Assembly (NCBI GenBank): GCA_949592205.1
Contig: CATIUR010000001.1
Coordinates: 3,512,001-3,576,000, forward strand
DNA: 64,000 nucleotides
DNA from: Helichrysum umbraculigerum
Taxonomy: Eukaryota > Streptophyta > Magnoliopsida > Asterales > Asteraceae
Direction: 5' to 3'
A program made the translations under genes and the position numbers. The notes beneath the pieces are model-generated. The model was not told where the DNA came from and searched no databases. It saw nothing but the letters and a program-made list of their open reading frames with translations. This document shows, one piece after another, positions 33,020-42,610 of the stretch (positions are counted from its first letter, which is position 1; each line of letters opens with the position of its first letter).

Positions 33020-35101
33020 TATAACACCCAACTCGAAAATACAAGGATATATTTTTTTTTTTAAAAGGAAGCGCAAGATTAGATACGAACCATTGAATTG
33101 CATATTTACATTTCAAAATGGCAATTCAAATACATACAGTCTTTAAGCTAGATTATCCTAGGCATTACACACGATAAGTTTGGTGTTATAGAAATCCGAA
33201 ACATATGTCATAACATTAACATAGTTAACAAAACAGAGTGAGCCTGTCAAACATTCCATTCCTATAGTACTTCTTGCCCACCCACATACCAAAGTAAACC
33301 TGCAAGAAGTAATGAGGGGTTAGCACGAAGCTAAGTGAATAAATCTCAAACTATCACCTAACTTAGCTTAACAAATGAATACAGCAAAGCATAGCAACAG
33401 TTAATCATGAAGGATCGGTGGTCCTTGGAGTACCCTCATGCCGCGGTGGTTCCCCAAGTAACACTTAAAACCAACTGAAGGCCAAATCAGTGGCTAAACC
33501 GATAGCTTGGTACTATTACTACTTACAACATAATTTCAGTGAACAACACATGTACAAAGCACTTATGATGTCCAAAGTAATAGTACACAAACCCAACACA
33601 CGTTGACCCCCGACATTCATATAGTCCACAACCATCAAGGCAATCAAGGACACCAATAATCATGTTAAGTATAACCATCACGGCAAAATATTAACTTAAC
33701 AATGAAAACAGTAATTTCATATTTACCCGTTGTAACCATATTGTCACAACCAAATTAGACTGACAGTCCAAGATCCACTCACCCTTGTCGACTGTAGTCT
33801 CCACTCAAAGATCTTATCTTATTGAGTCTTCTGGTTATCTGAGAACACGATCAAAACCCGAGTTAGCCTCTAATGTTTAGAATTTATAGTATAACATTCA
33901 CATAATTAATGTCGTGTAATGCTCATACTATACTTTCAATACTCGTTAAATAACATAAGCACACAAGTCACAAGTTGTCAAATTCGTCAAAGTAAAACTG
34001 ACAAACGCGATCCGGGTAGGGTGTGGCTGGATCGCGTTCCTTAACACCAAAATATTCTGTTGCCAAAATACACTTTCAAACGCGATCCGGGACAAGGAGC
34101 TGGATCGCGTTCCAAGGAACAAAATCCGTTTGACCCAATTTAACACTATCTAACGCGATCCGTATGATAGGGACTGGATCGCGTTCATATGTACAAAATC
34201 ATCTTGGGATCAAAATACACATAGCAACGCGATCCGGGCAAGGGTTTCGGGATCGCGTTCGTATGTTTTTCAGCAATGGTTCAGACCTGCAACTAGTTTC
34301 AGCTCGAACCAAAAACTCAAATTTCATACAATTCAATCATCAAACACGATTTTGACTTATAATTGACCTCTACAAACATGTGTAAACATATAACAACAAC
34401 TAATAGCAACATTTAACACCAAGATTCATACATGCATCAAGTGTTCAATCTAAATTCAACTAAAACCCAATTCATTCAAATTCATATATGAACACATAAT
34501 TGATTCATCTTAAATGGACATGAAATCAGTTTGAAATCAATACACAAACACATTTAACATGAATTTACTCTATTTCATCACTTCATCCATTAACTCAACC
34601 AATTCAACCAATTCATGTTCATATATAAAATGGAGGTGATTTCACTTACAATGGAGATGATGATGATGATACAATGAAAAGGAAGAACACAAGGGATTAA
34701 AATCACAGCCTTCTAGTTGATGGAATCAGATTAAATCTTTGGTTTGAGAGTGTAAGTGTTCTTAAGAGCAAAAGTCAGGAACAAAATAGTGTTCTGTCAA
34801 AGATGAAGAAACAGGTGTCGACACACCTTATGACTCAGCTTATTTTGGGTGTAAATTATACCCGTCCTAAATCTATTGTCTGGAACCTAAAAATACCCGT
34901 AATCCAAAATACTTTTATTTTACCGTCAGCTAAATAAATTTAAAACATGTAATAATTCATTTATCACAATAAGCCAATTGACCAATTGACCTATTAATTT
35001 AGCTATCAAATACACCAAGTATTTGAAAAAATACAATTTAAATAACAATTAAATTAAGGGAAATACCGTATTTCAACTAGGCCCATTTCGAGGATGTTAC
35101 A
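33020..35101 (-). repeat. 5' LTR of element B
   Basis: 2082 bp, with target duplication ATAAA outside. It carries the second copy of the four-hairpin array (34004-34259). Confidence 0.93.
34004..34259. repeat. Array of four hairpin modules (5' LTR copy)
   Basis: Same four AACGCGATCC...GGATCGCGTT modules, at 34004, 34079, 34152 and 34226. All stems are intact. The only change seen against the other LTR is outside the stems (CATACG versus CATATG). Confidence 0.95.
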
Positions 35102-35106
35102 ATAAA

Positions 35107-37179
35107 ACAAAAGCCCAATACAAAACGTAAACCGAAAGTTCAAAATAAGGTCCGAAAAACAATAAAACGCGATTTTCGAGCCCCAAACGACCCCGAAGTG
35201 CCGAAAACTGACAGGGCTCATAGCAACGCAATGAGCTTTGACCGTTGGCCCGTTTTTGAGTGGACATGTAAATTTCGTCTGAATCGGACACCGAAATTTC
35301 CTAGCGGAAATTTCTACGTCAAACGTTACGTCGAACGTCGAAAAACGTAAAAAATTTATTTTTCACAGAAAAGAGCCACAAGCCGCCGGCTTATACAGGG
35401 TAGCCGCCGGGTTCCATATAGGAGCCGCCGGCTTCTAGATCCCAGCCGCCGGGCGAATTAAATTTTTGGTAACAGAAAAATTTTGCCGTATAAAAGCTAT
35501 AGCAGCCGCCGGCTTGGGTGACCAGCCGCCGGTTTACACCCTCCAGCCGCCGGGTTTACACCCCCAGCCGCCGGGTCCCTAGTCTGCACAGCAGCCTGCA
35601 CAACTTAGTGCAAAAATGCGAAATTCAAACGCGCATATCTCGCAAACCGTAAATAGTTAGGGTCTGAAAATTTGCAGGCATCTTTATATAATCAAAATAC
35701 AACTTTCTATTTTTCCACTTTTTCAATTTACACGTTTTACGAGAAAACGGACGTATAACCAATTTTAGGCCATTTTAACCATTTTCGTTGACACGCCATA
35801 TTCCAAATGGCTTGGTTTCTGGTTTAAAGCCTTTGTTAACATGCTTATACATATATTTGTGACGTGTGGGCACTTTCATCACACTCATATACTTGTTCTA
35901 TCATGTTTTAACTAGTCGACCCGTTTAAGGGTTCAAATGGGCAATCTTAACAAAACAACCACATTGGTTACTCAAAACACTTTCAACACATAAACCTACT
36001 ATATGTAGGGTTAAAATCACTATTACATTAGTTATAACCAAACCACTACTCATTTTAACCGTTTACCCATCAAATGACCCATTTGGGCACTTTAACAACC
36101 CGTTTGGGTTTCAACCCATATAACTACCATTTCATCACCTATTTCACATTACGTTGACTATTATAAGTCAAACCAACCTACTTTCACTATTGGTGTTCTA
36201 TTATACTTTCAAATCACCAATTTTACATATGATCATCATATATACACAATTTACCACAATTTTTTTCAACTTTGACTTTTACAAACTTGTCAACACATAT
36301 CAAGACTCGTTGACCACTTTGACTTTCTACTTTACCATTTTTAACACTTAGATCATAATTTAACCAAAATCATGATCAAGGCAAAACACTTAAACATTTA
36401 GTCACATTTATCACTTTATAACATAGTCATTACACAATTTGACTTTACCAATTTCAACTTTGACTTTTCCTAGTCAAAGATACACATTCAATTCAATGGA
36501 TACTTTCTAATTCACACAATAACAAGACTCCAAACTTATTAATCGAGATTACCAACATCTCATTAAATTTACTATATGGAGTCATATCAACAATTCTATC
36601 TTGTATCAAATAGTTTCTTAGCAAGAATTCATACTCACACCTTGCATTTATCAAATCATAATCACATAATGATTTATACTCTACTTTCAAATTGTAGACA
36701 CACTTAATTTCCAGTTAATCCAACTATTAAACTTTATATAACAAGGTGTCTACAAACTCCATTTCTAGTTCATTATGAACTACTCATGATGCTAAATATC
36801 TCAATTAACATTTCTAGCATCACATTAACAAGTAATAATCACCAAGGACTCACAACTGGGGATTCATATTAGTCTGACTCAATTTACTTCACTATTAATC
36901 ATACCATAGCAAAGTAAACAATTCAAGCTTATTTAAATTCAACAAGCTTATCGGAAATACCTGATACTCTTTTGCCGACGAATATCGAGGAATCATTGAG
37001 AATACCTTTAGGTTCCTCATGTTCCTCCGTCTCTGCAACTAAAACAACAATCTTGGAACTTGTTATAGGTTAGTACACATTCAATAACCACTAATCCCAC
37101 ACCCACTGGAATGTTTGACTTGACACATCTTATAGATTTGGGATTGAACATAACCAATGTCCAATTCACCCAAACCTAT
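35107..37179. other. Leader / internal region of element A, 5' part
   Basis: Non-coding. After the primer site the minus strand reads about 2.1 kb with many stops. The only strong structure is the GC-rich array at 35381-35575. The rest is AT-rich. Confidence 0.7.
35381..35575. repeat. Eight AGCCGCCGG motifs with 21-bp spacing
   Basis: AGCCGCCGG starts at 35381, 35402, 35423, 35444, 35504, 35524, 35545 and 35566: two runs of four with 20-21-bp periods. Each contains AGCCGCC, the core of the GCC-box bound by plant ERF transcription factors. The spacers between motifs are AT-rich and differ. The array lies in the transcribed leader of non-autonomous element A. Confidence 0.95.
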
Positions 37180-37191
37180 GCTCTGATACCA
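37180..37191 (-). other. Primer binding site of element A
   Basis: The minus strand reads TGGTATCAGAGC three bases inside the LTR end, the same initiator-Met tRNA site as in B. Confidence 0.85.
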
Positions 37192-37194
37192 ACT

Positions 37195-38521
37195 TATAAC
37201 ACCCCTCATTTACACTCATTTAAATATAGTAATTCGGAAGCGTAAGTCCAAATAGATAGTAATACTTTACCTCATTTTATCAACTTATAAAATCCAACCT
37301 TTTCAAAACATAATTTCGTCTGAATCGGTGTTATATAAAACATGGTAAGACATTATTTTATACAAATCGAATATCAGAGTAACGCTTCACGTCAAACATT
37401 CCTTCTAGTCCAACTTCTTGCTCACCCAAATATATCAATAACCTGCAAGAAGTGTTATGTGGGGGATTAGCATAAAGCTAAGTGAGCAGATAACTAATCA
37501 ACATCATAACTTAGCTCAACAACCTTGTGTACAACACTTAACACTAAAACAAGCAAGTACACAATACGACACATCAACAATGCATCAGTTCAACAATGCA
37601 ACATTTCAACTAATCAACAACACCATAATGAGGATCGGCAGCTCTGGGGATAACCATAAACCCGGGTGGCTCCCCAAGAACACTTATCCAACCTAACCGT
37701 ATGGCCATACGGACGAGACCGATAGCTAGTGATTATCTTCAACTAACACAGGAGGTGTGTTAAACTTTAGATAACCAACTAGCCCAACCAACAGTTCAAC
37801 AACTCGTTGCCTCATTAACAACTGATGCCCGAAGGCCAACAACAAGTCAAGTGATCACATAATCAACAAGTCACATATTCAACTAGTCAACATATCAACA
37901 GTATTATTACTATCAACATAATCATCAATGCAACTAATAAAGTAAGAATACGTTACTTGTTGTAACCAAACTTGTTACAACCAAGTTACGCTGAGGATTA
38001 GAGATCCACTCACCGAATACCTCAGCCATCCACTCAGTAGTCTAATATCACTGAGTCTTCTGCACATAAGATGACTAGGAAGATTAGAGAGTGATAATCC
38101 ATATGTTTGAAGCTTGAATTCATGTTTAACAACTTCAATTTGATGTTTCTTCATGAGTTTGATAATTGATTTTGAGATATAAATGTATATGTATGTTTAT
38201 ACGTATGTATGCATATAGATATATGAGGAAAACAATAAACCGACTCAAACATTTGAGTCTATCATATAATTGCCCAATTATCTTTCCCCGTACTTATCAT
38301 TGCCTGGAACTTAAAAACCATTTGCGGGGAAACATTATTTTATTTTACCGTCAACTAAGTTAATTTAAAACAATCAATAATTTATTAGTCACAATAAATT
38401 ATTCGACTCTTTTACCCATTTATTTTCAAATAATACAACACACCTATTTTCTGACACACTTAATAATAATTCACAGTCAGAAAATATTAAATACTACTAG
38501 ACCCAAATACTGGGTGTTACA
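37195..38521 (-). repeat. 5' LTR of element A
   Basis: 1327 bp, same length as the 3' LTR. The palindrome CCGTATGGCCATACGG is repeated at 37697-37712. Target duplication CACTT follows at 38522-38526. Confidence 0.93.
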
Positions 38522-38526
38522 CACTT

Positions 38527-40224
38527 GGTCCAAATCTCAACAGTAACAAAGTACATATATTTAAGCCACTACTCTTAATACTTAAAACGATAATATTTAC
38601 ATACAAAGTAATCACAGATTGGACCAACCCGACACGTAAACAAAATGACTTTTAGATCCGGTTATGAATCAATTTCGTTGCATGATTACAAACAACTCAG
38701 TTACATGATTCCGACCTCTGCATACAACCAAAAAAGAATTGACAAATCTATAAACAATTCATTTATTCATAAACGTTAACTTTAAAAAATTGGTGAACTC
38801 TTAGATTTGGAAGTTTGTTTCCTTCTGGTATATGAGCTATACTACTGTTGATTTACATTAGACCCAAGACCAAGATTTGTAGCAGAGAAATAAGACAACA
38901 GATACAAACTTTAGTCCGACCCCTACTACTATTACCATATATTTTTGCTTCCACAATTAGTAGAAAGCAATACCAATGTATTTTTTGTATAAAAGGTCAA
39001 TCAATAACAAACCCGTTCCAAATAGTCATAAACTATAAAATAGTTAATCAGCTCAATTAGAAATAATAAGATGAAAAGTTAGTATGTACCACATTGTAAT
39101 GATTCCAAATCAGAAAGAAAAGGCGGTAGTCATCCACACAGCCCAAATAACGTAACAGGGTTACCAAGTTTGAAGCAGCCCATGCAATAATATCATACTG
39201 AATAGTGATAACCTATAAAACAGTTAATCGACTTAATAACGCCTTGGATAACTGAGCTGAAATCTGAAAGAAAACTGCACGATAAAAAATACTTCCAATC
39301 ATTAGTGCTAATTTCAGAGTCTCCTTACTCCAACCTGTTAAAAAACAAATGCAAATCTAAACCTTGAAAATTAAAAATTAAAAATGATTATTGACTTGAG
39401 AACTCTCCAAATCTCCATATAACTTGAGAACTGATTTTTCAGGTGACAAAGTACCGACCTGAAAAAATTTAAATCATACATGTGAACCAACATTCATCAA
39501 ACTCATATTCAAATCACATATAGTTTACATAAAAGTACCCCTTTATAGTGTTTGCAGTAATGATTAATTTACCAAACAAAAAAAGGGCCAGAGAAGTATC
39601 AAAAGAAAACAACCCATTTGATGGGGTCGATTTTTTATCTCACCATCCTATTCAAATCTGAAACAAAATTTGAATTTGACAAATCTCCAGTAATGAAAAT
39701 TGAAAAATTCGTCCGGGTGTAGAAGACGATAAGAAAAGAAGATGGATTTGAAAGAACCGGGATGATGAAGAAGATGAAATTGAATGGGAGATGGAGAAAG
39801 AGAGCTGTATTAATTTTAAAGTAGCAAACATGTGAGGTGTGTTAGACAATTTTCAAGAAAGCATGTTTCATAGTTTTACTTTTTAGGGTTTCAATGTGTG
39901 CTCAGAGAAATTTTATTGTGTAATTTTCAAATTTTAGATATTATTACATAGCCATCCTGCATCAACAAAATTAAAGAAAAAAATTTTAAAGCAAGACATG
40001 CTCAAAAGTAATTATTAACATGCAAAAAATTGCTTAGGAAATCGCAAAAATAAAGTGGAAAACATCATCTATTATTCTATTATGATTTTCTAATCCTCAA
40101 AATTACTTATTTATGACATCAGCGGTTAAACCTAAGCGTGACACATAAGCTTCAAAACATGGTTAAAAACGTGACACCTCAGCTTTATGATGTCAGCGCA
40201 TCCCCCCTTTAGTAGATAGAATAG
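38527..40224. other. Helitron interior, no assigned gene
   Basis: AT-rich sequence. A serine-rich 65-codon frame on the minus strand (39652-39849) has no recognised motif. Near 40130-40225 it shows the repeated GTGACAC...TCAGC...GATGTCAGCG pattern also seen at the second Helitron 5' end (55020-55105). Confidence 0.45.
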
Positions 40225-40540
40225 ATATACTCCGTAGTATACTAGTTAACCATTTAGCTGTGCATTAACTCCAAGTAAGATTGCAAATTATAATTACTTG
40301 GTTCACCAATATACTTTGAGCAAAGTAGTTGTCTACTAATGATCGACACTGCTTTTAGAATAAGTATACCGTCATTCAAAAATAAGAGCACAACTACTAA
40401 ATAAAGACCAATAAATTATCTCAAGATTAAATGCACAACTATGATAACAAAATATATAGAATAAAGATATAATTCTTCTTATACTCTACTTTCACCAATT
40501 AAATAATATATCTACTCTTTAACGTCTCTTTCGATTAGTT

Positions 40541-40618
40541 GTAATATGAAAGCGAACATTTATTTGAGACAACCAAAATAATAATGTGGTCACTTGTAGT
40601 GGGATGAAGGGAGTAATA
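40541..40618 (-). mobile_element. MITE end fragment
   Basis: The minus strand starts TACTCCCTTCATCCCACTAC and continues to TTATTTTGGTTGTCTC, the typical terminus of common plant MITEs. No partner end was found, so it is a truncated relic. Confidence 0.3.
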
Positions 40619-41204
40619 TGATTAATGTATATTACCTATAACTGAAATTGTGAAAAATCTAATTATTTAAAAAGCTGCCTTTTAAGCACTAATTTAGATG
40701 ATTGAAATGGTAGGGGAGGGTTATCTTAGAATCATTCCTTAAAGTAGAAACTGTAGGAATGACTTTTTTAACTTTTGATTAACATAGATACATTTTTTGC
40801 AAAAAAAATTATGTTAAAACTATTTACATTTTATCCTTTTTAATATTAGATAAATTTTTAAAAAATAAAAGGTATATAATACACAAATTAAAGTTGTGTA
40901 TCATAACTTTTATGTGTGATACTGTGATACACAATAAATTTTTATGATGTGTATCAATTATTTTTTAAAAAATTTATCTCATATTAAAGAGCATAAAATT
41001 CTTAAATTTCGATATAAATTTTTAATAAAAAAATTATATAGTTTCAAAGTTAATAGTAAAAATATTCGTTGAAAGTGTAAAGTTAAAATTATCATTATGC
41101 TAATCTACCTAAATACATAACAAAAAACTCAAGATAAGATATATAAATTATATAAACACTGAAAATTCTTTTTACGTTAAAGTAAACATGCTCAGCAATT
41201 GTGT

Positions 41205-41300
41205 TTTTGTTTTTCTTTGCAAAAATGTCACTTTCTTGGATTGAACTTAGGACCTTCCGGTTAGTATAGAAAACAATAACCAACCGAGCTGCATTGAAGA
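41205..41300 (-). mobile_element. tRNA-derived SINE-like relic
   Basis: The minus strand has a box A-like GCAGCTCGGTTGGTTA, then about 30 bases, then a box B-like AAGTTCAATCC preceded by GGAAGGTCCT. The order and spacing match the tRNA-related head of plant SINEs. The remainder is too decayed to assign a family. Confidence 0.4.
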
Positions 41301-42044
41301 TTAAGGAAAATGTTGCATTACATATCATTTAAACAATACAAGAGTGTCTCTTTGGACCACGAAGCCCACGTGCATGACCTGCAAAATGACAAAATTTAGT
41401 GAGCCAGTAAAAAAGCTACACGTGTCGAAATAAGAAGCTGTGAACAGTAAAGAACACTACCTTTCTATAGATAAGAAGATATAGATATACTAATACTAAT
41501 AACATTTAGATGGGAGCTAAATCAACTATTCAAGCTACACTAATCAACTGTTCAAACTACACTAACATTCCACTCATTTCTTGGAACTTTGTTTTTCTTT
41601 AAAGAAAACAAAAGAAATATCACTAACTAAAACCATGTCACACACCACTAGCATTATTGATTTGAACAAATCAATATTTGGCTGAGGTTTTTATTTAAAA
41701 AAAAAATGTCACTAACCAAGATTTATATTATACTATTTGATACCTAAATTTGAAAACGACTTAAAAATGGGATATTCTGTAAAAAATAAAATAAGAGAAG
41801 TTACCACTAGCAAAAGAAGATTTGTGGGTTTTGAAATCATGTGTTACGTAATCCATTTCTTTTTCAATAGGTATATATGTTTGTAACACTGTAAGAGAAA
41901 GAACGAAAGATTATAAAAAAAATTTTCTCTCTACATCAATTCTAACGTCTTATTTGGTGTTCCGTCATTTCTATGACTGTTCTAATTTGTTTATTTGTTT
42001 TTGGCAGAATTACTTCTGTATATTTTGCTGACTCATGTAAGTAT

Positions 42045-42052
42045 GTCTCTGT
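42045..42052. repeat. 8-bp target duplication GTCTCTGT (left)
   Basis: Matches 47404-47411 exactly on the far side of the split MITE. Confidence 0.92.
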
Positions 42053-42276
42053 TAGGGGTGTTCAAAATCGGATAATCCGAATTTTAGATTTCCGAATTTC
42101 GGATATTCGAAATTTCGGATAACTGATTTTGCTATCCGAAATCCGAATCCGAATTTCGGATATCCGAAATTCGGATATCCGAAATTTCGGATTATCCGAA
42201 CTCGGGTATCCGATTATCCGAATTTAGTACTTTTTAGCTTTTAGATCGAGATTCGCGATATATTTGGTTGCTAACT

Positions 42277-42281
42277 ATGTA
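42277..42281. repeat. 5-bp target duplication ATGTA of the copia element (left)
   Basis: Identical to 47147-47151 and abuts both LTRs. Confidence 0.9.
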
Positions 42282-42485
42282 TATTCAAGTACAGGGGCTA
42301 ACAAGTCATTTGGTGAAAATAGAAGTCCAGGGACTAAAGTGTAATTAGTTTGTTGTTCTGTTAGTTAGGTTATATAACAGCAGAAACGATTTGTAAAAGG
42401 TCAGTTGCGTGAAATAAAATAAAAGTTAACTGTGTGTGTCTTGTGTGTGCTAGTGTGTGTATAATCACCATGATCATTCTTCTTA
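42282..42485 (+). repeat. 5' LTR of the copia element
   Basis: 204 bp, ends ATCATTCTTCTTA, directly followed by the primer site. It contains GTGTGTGTCTTGTGTGTGC repeats near its 3' end. Confidence 0.93.
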
Positions 42486-42610
42486 TGGTATCAGAGCGAT
42501 CTTGGTGATTACTATCAATAACTACATAAATACGCTTCCGCAAAGCAAAATTGAGTGAATAATTCAAGTAATTCTTCAATTGATTCGTGAAATTAGGTCA
42601 AAATCAAGAA

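Larger units (their letters stand above)
26088..35101 (-). mobile_element. Ty3/gypsy chromovirus B (Tekay/Del-like), nearly intact
   Basis: LTRs at 26088-28171 and 33020-35101 are flanked by ATAAA (26083-26087 and 35102-35106). Minus-strand order is: 5' LTR, primer site TGGTATCAGAGC (33016-33005), gag, protease, reverse transcriptase, RNase H, integrase, chromodomain, polypurine tract, 3' LTR. LTR ends are TGTAACATCC and GGGTGTTATA, like those of A. The single polyprotein frame has one in-frame stop at 30089-30091. It sits inside element A in the same orientation. The integrase and chromodomain layout fits plant chromoviruses, probably the Tekay clade. By eye I count four LTR-to-LTR substitutions and one poly-T length change. 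Confidence 0.95.
22697..38521 (-). mobile_element. LTR retrotransposon A, non-autonomous, interrupted by element B
   Basis: Two 1327-bp LTRs (22697-24023 and 37195-38521) are flanked by the 5-bp duplication CACTT. Read on the minus strand, the 5' LTR starts TGTAACACCC and ends GGGTGTTATA. It is followed by the primer site TGGTATCAGAGC (37191-37180), complementary to initiator-Met tRNA. The purine-rich AAGGAGGGGAGATT precedes the 3' LTR. After removing element B, the internal region is about 4.15 kb (24024-26082 plus 35102-37194) with no gag or pol. A scrap matching the very end of B's polyprotein (GATTTCGAGGACGAAATCT) survives beside the polypurine tract. It looks like a deletion derivative that depends on a B-type element. 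I saw one difference between the LTRs (23945 area, A versus C), so insertion is recent. Confidence 0.92.
21345..40225 (-). mobile_element. Helitron (minus strand) hosting nested LTR retrotransposons
   Basis: The 5' end at 40225 (minus) reads TCTATTCTATCTACTAAAGG, preceded by A. It closely resembles a second Helitron-type 5' end at 55105. The 3' end at 21345 has hairpin CCCGTGTTGACACGGG, an 8-base spacer, CTAG and then T. Removing LTR element A (22697-38521) leaves a Helitron of about 3.05 kb. No Rep/helicase is seen. The parts at 21373-22691 and 38527-40225 hold only short, unassigned frames. Pairing these two ends across a 15.8-kb insertion is an inference. Confidence 0.5.
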
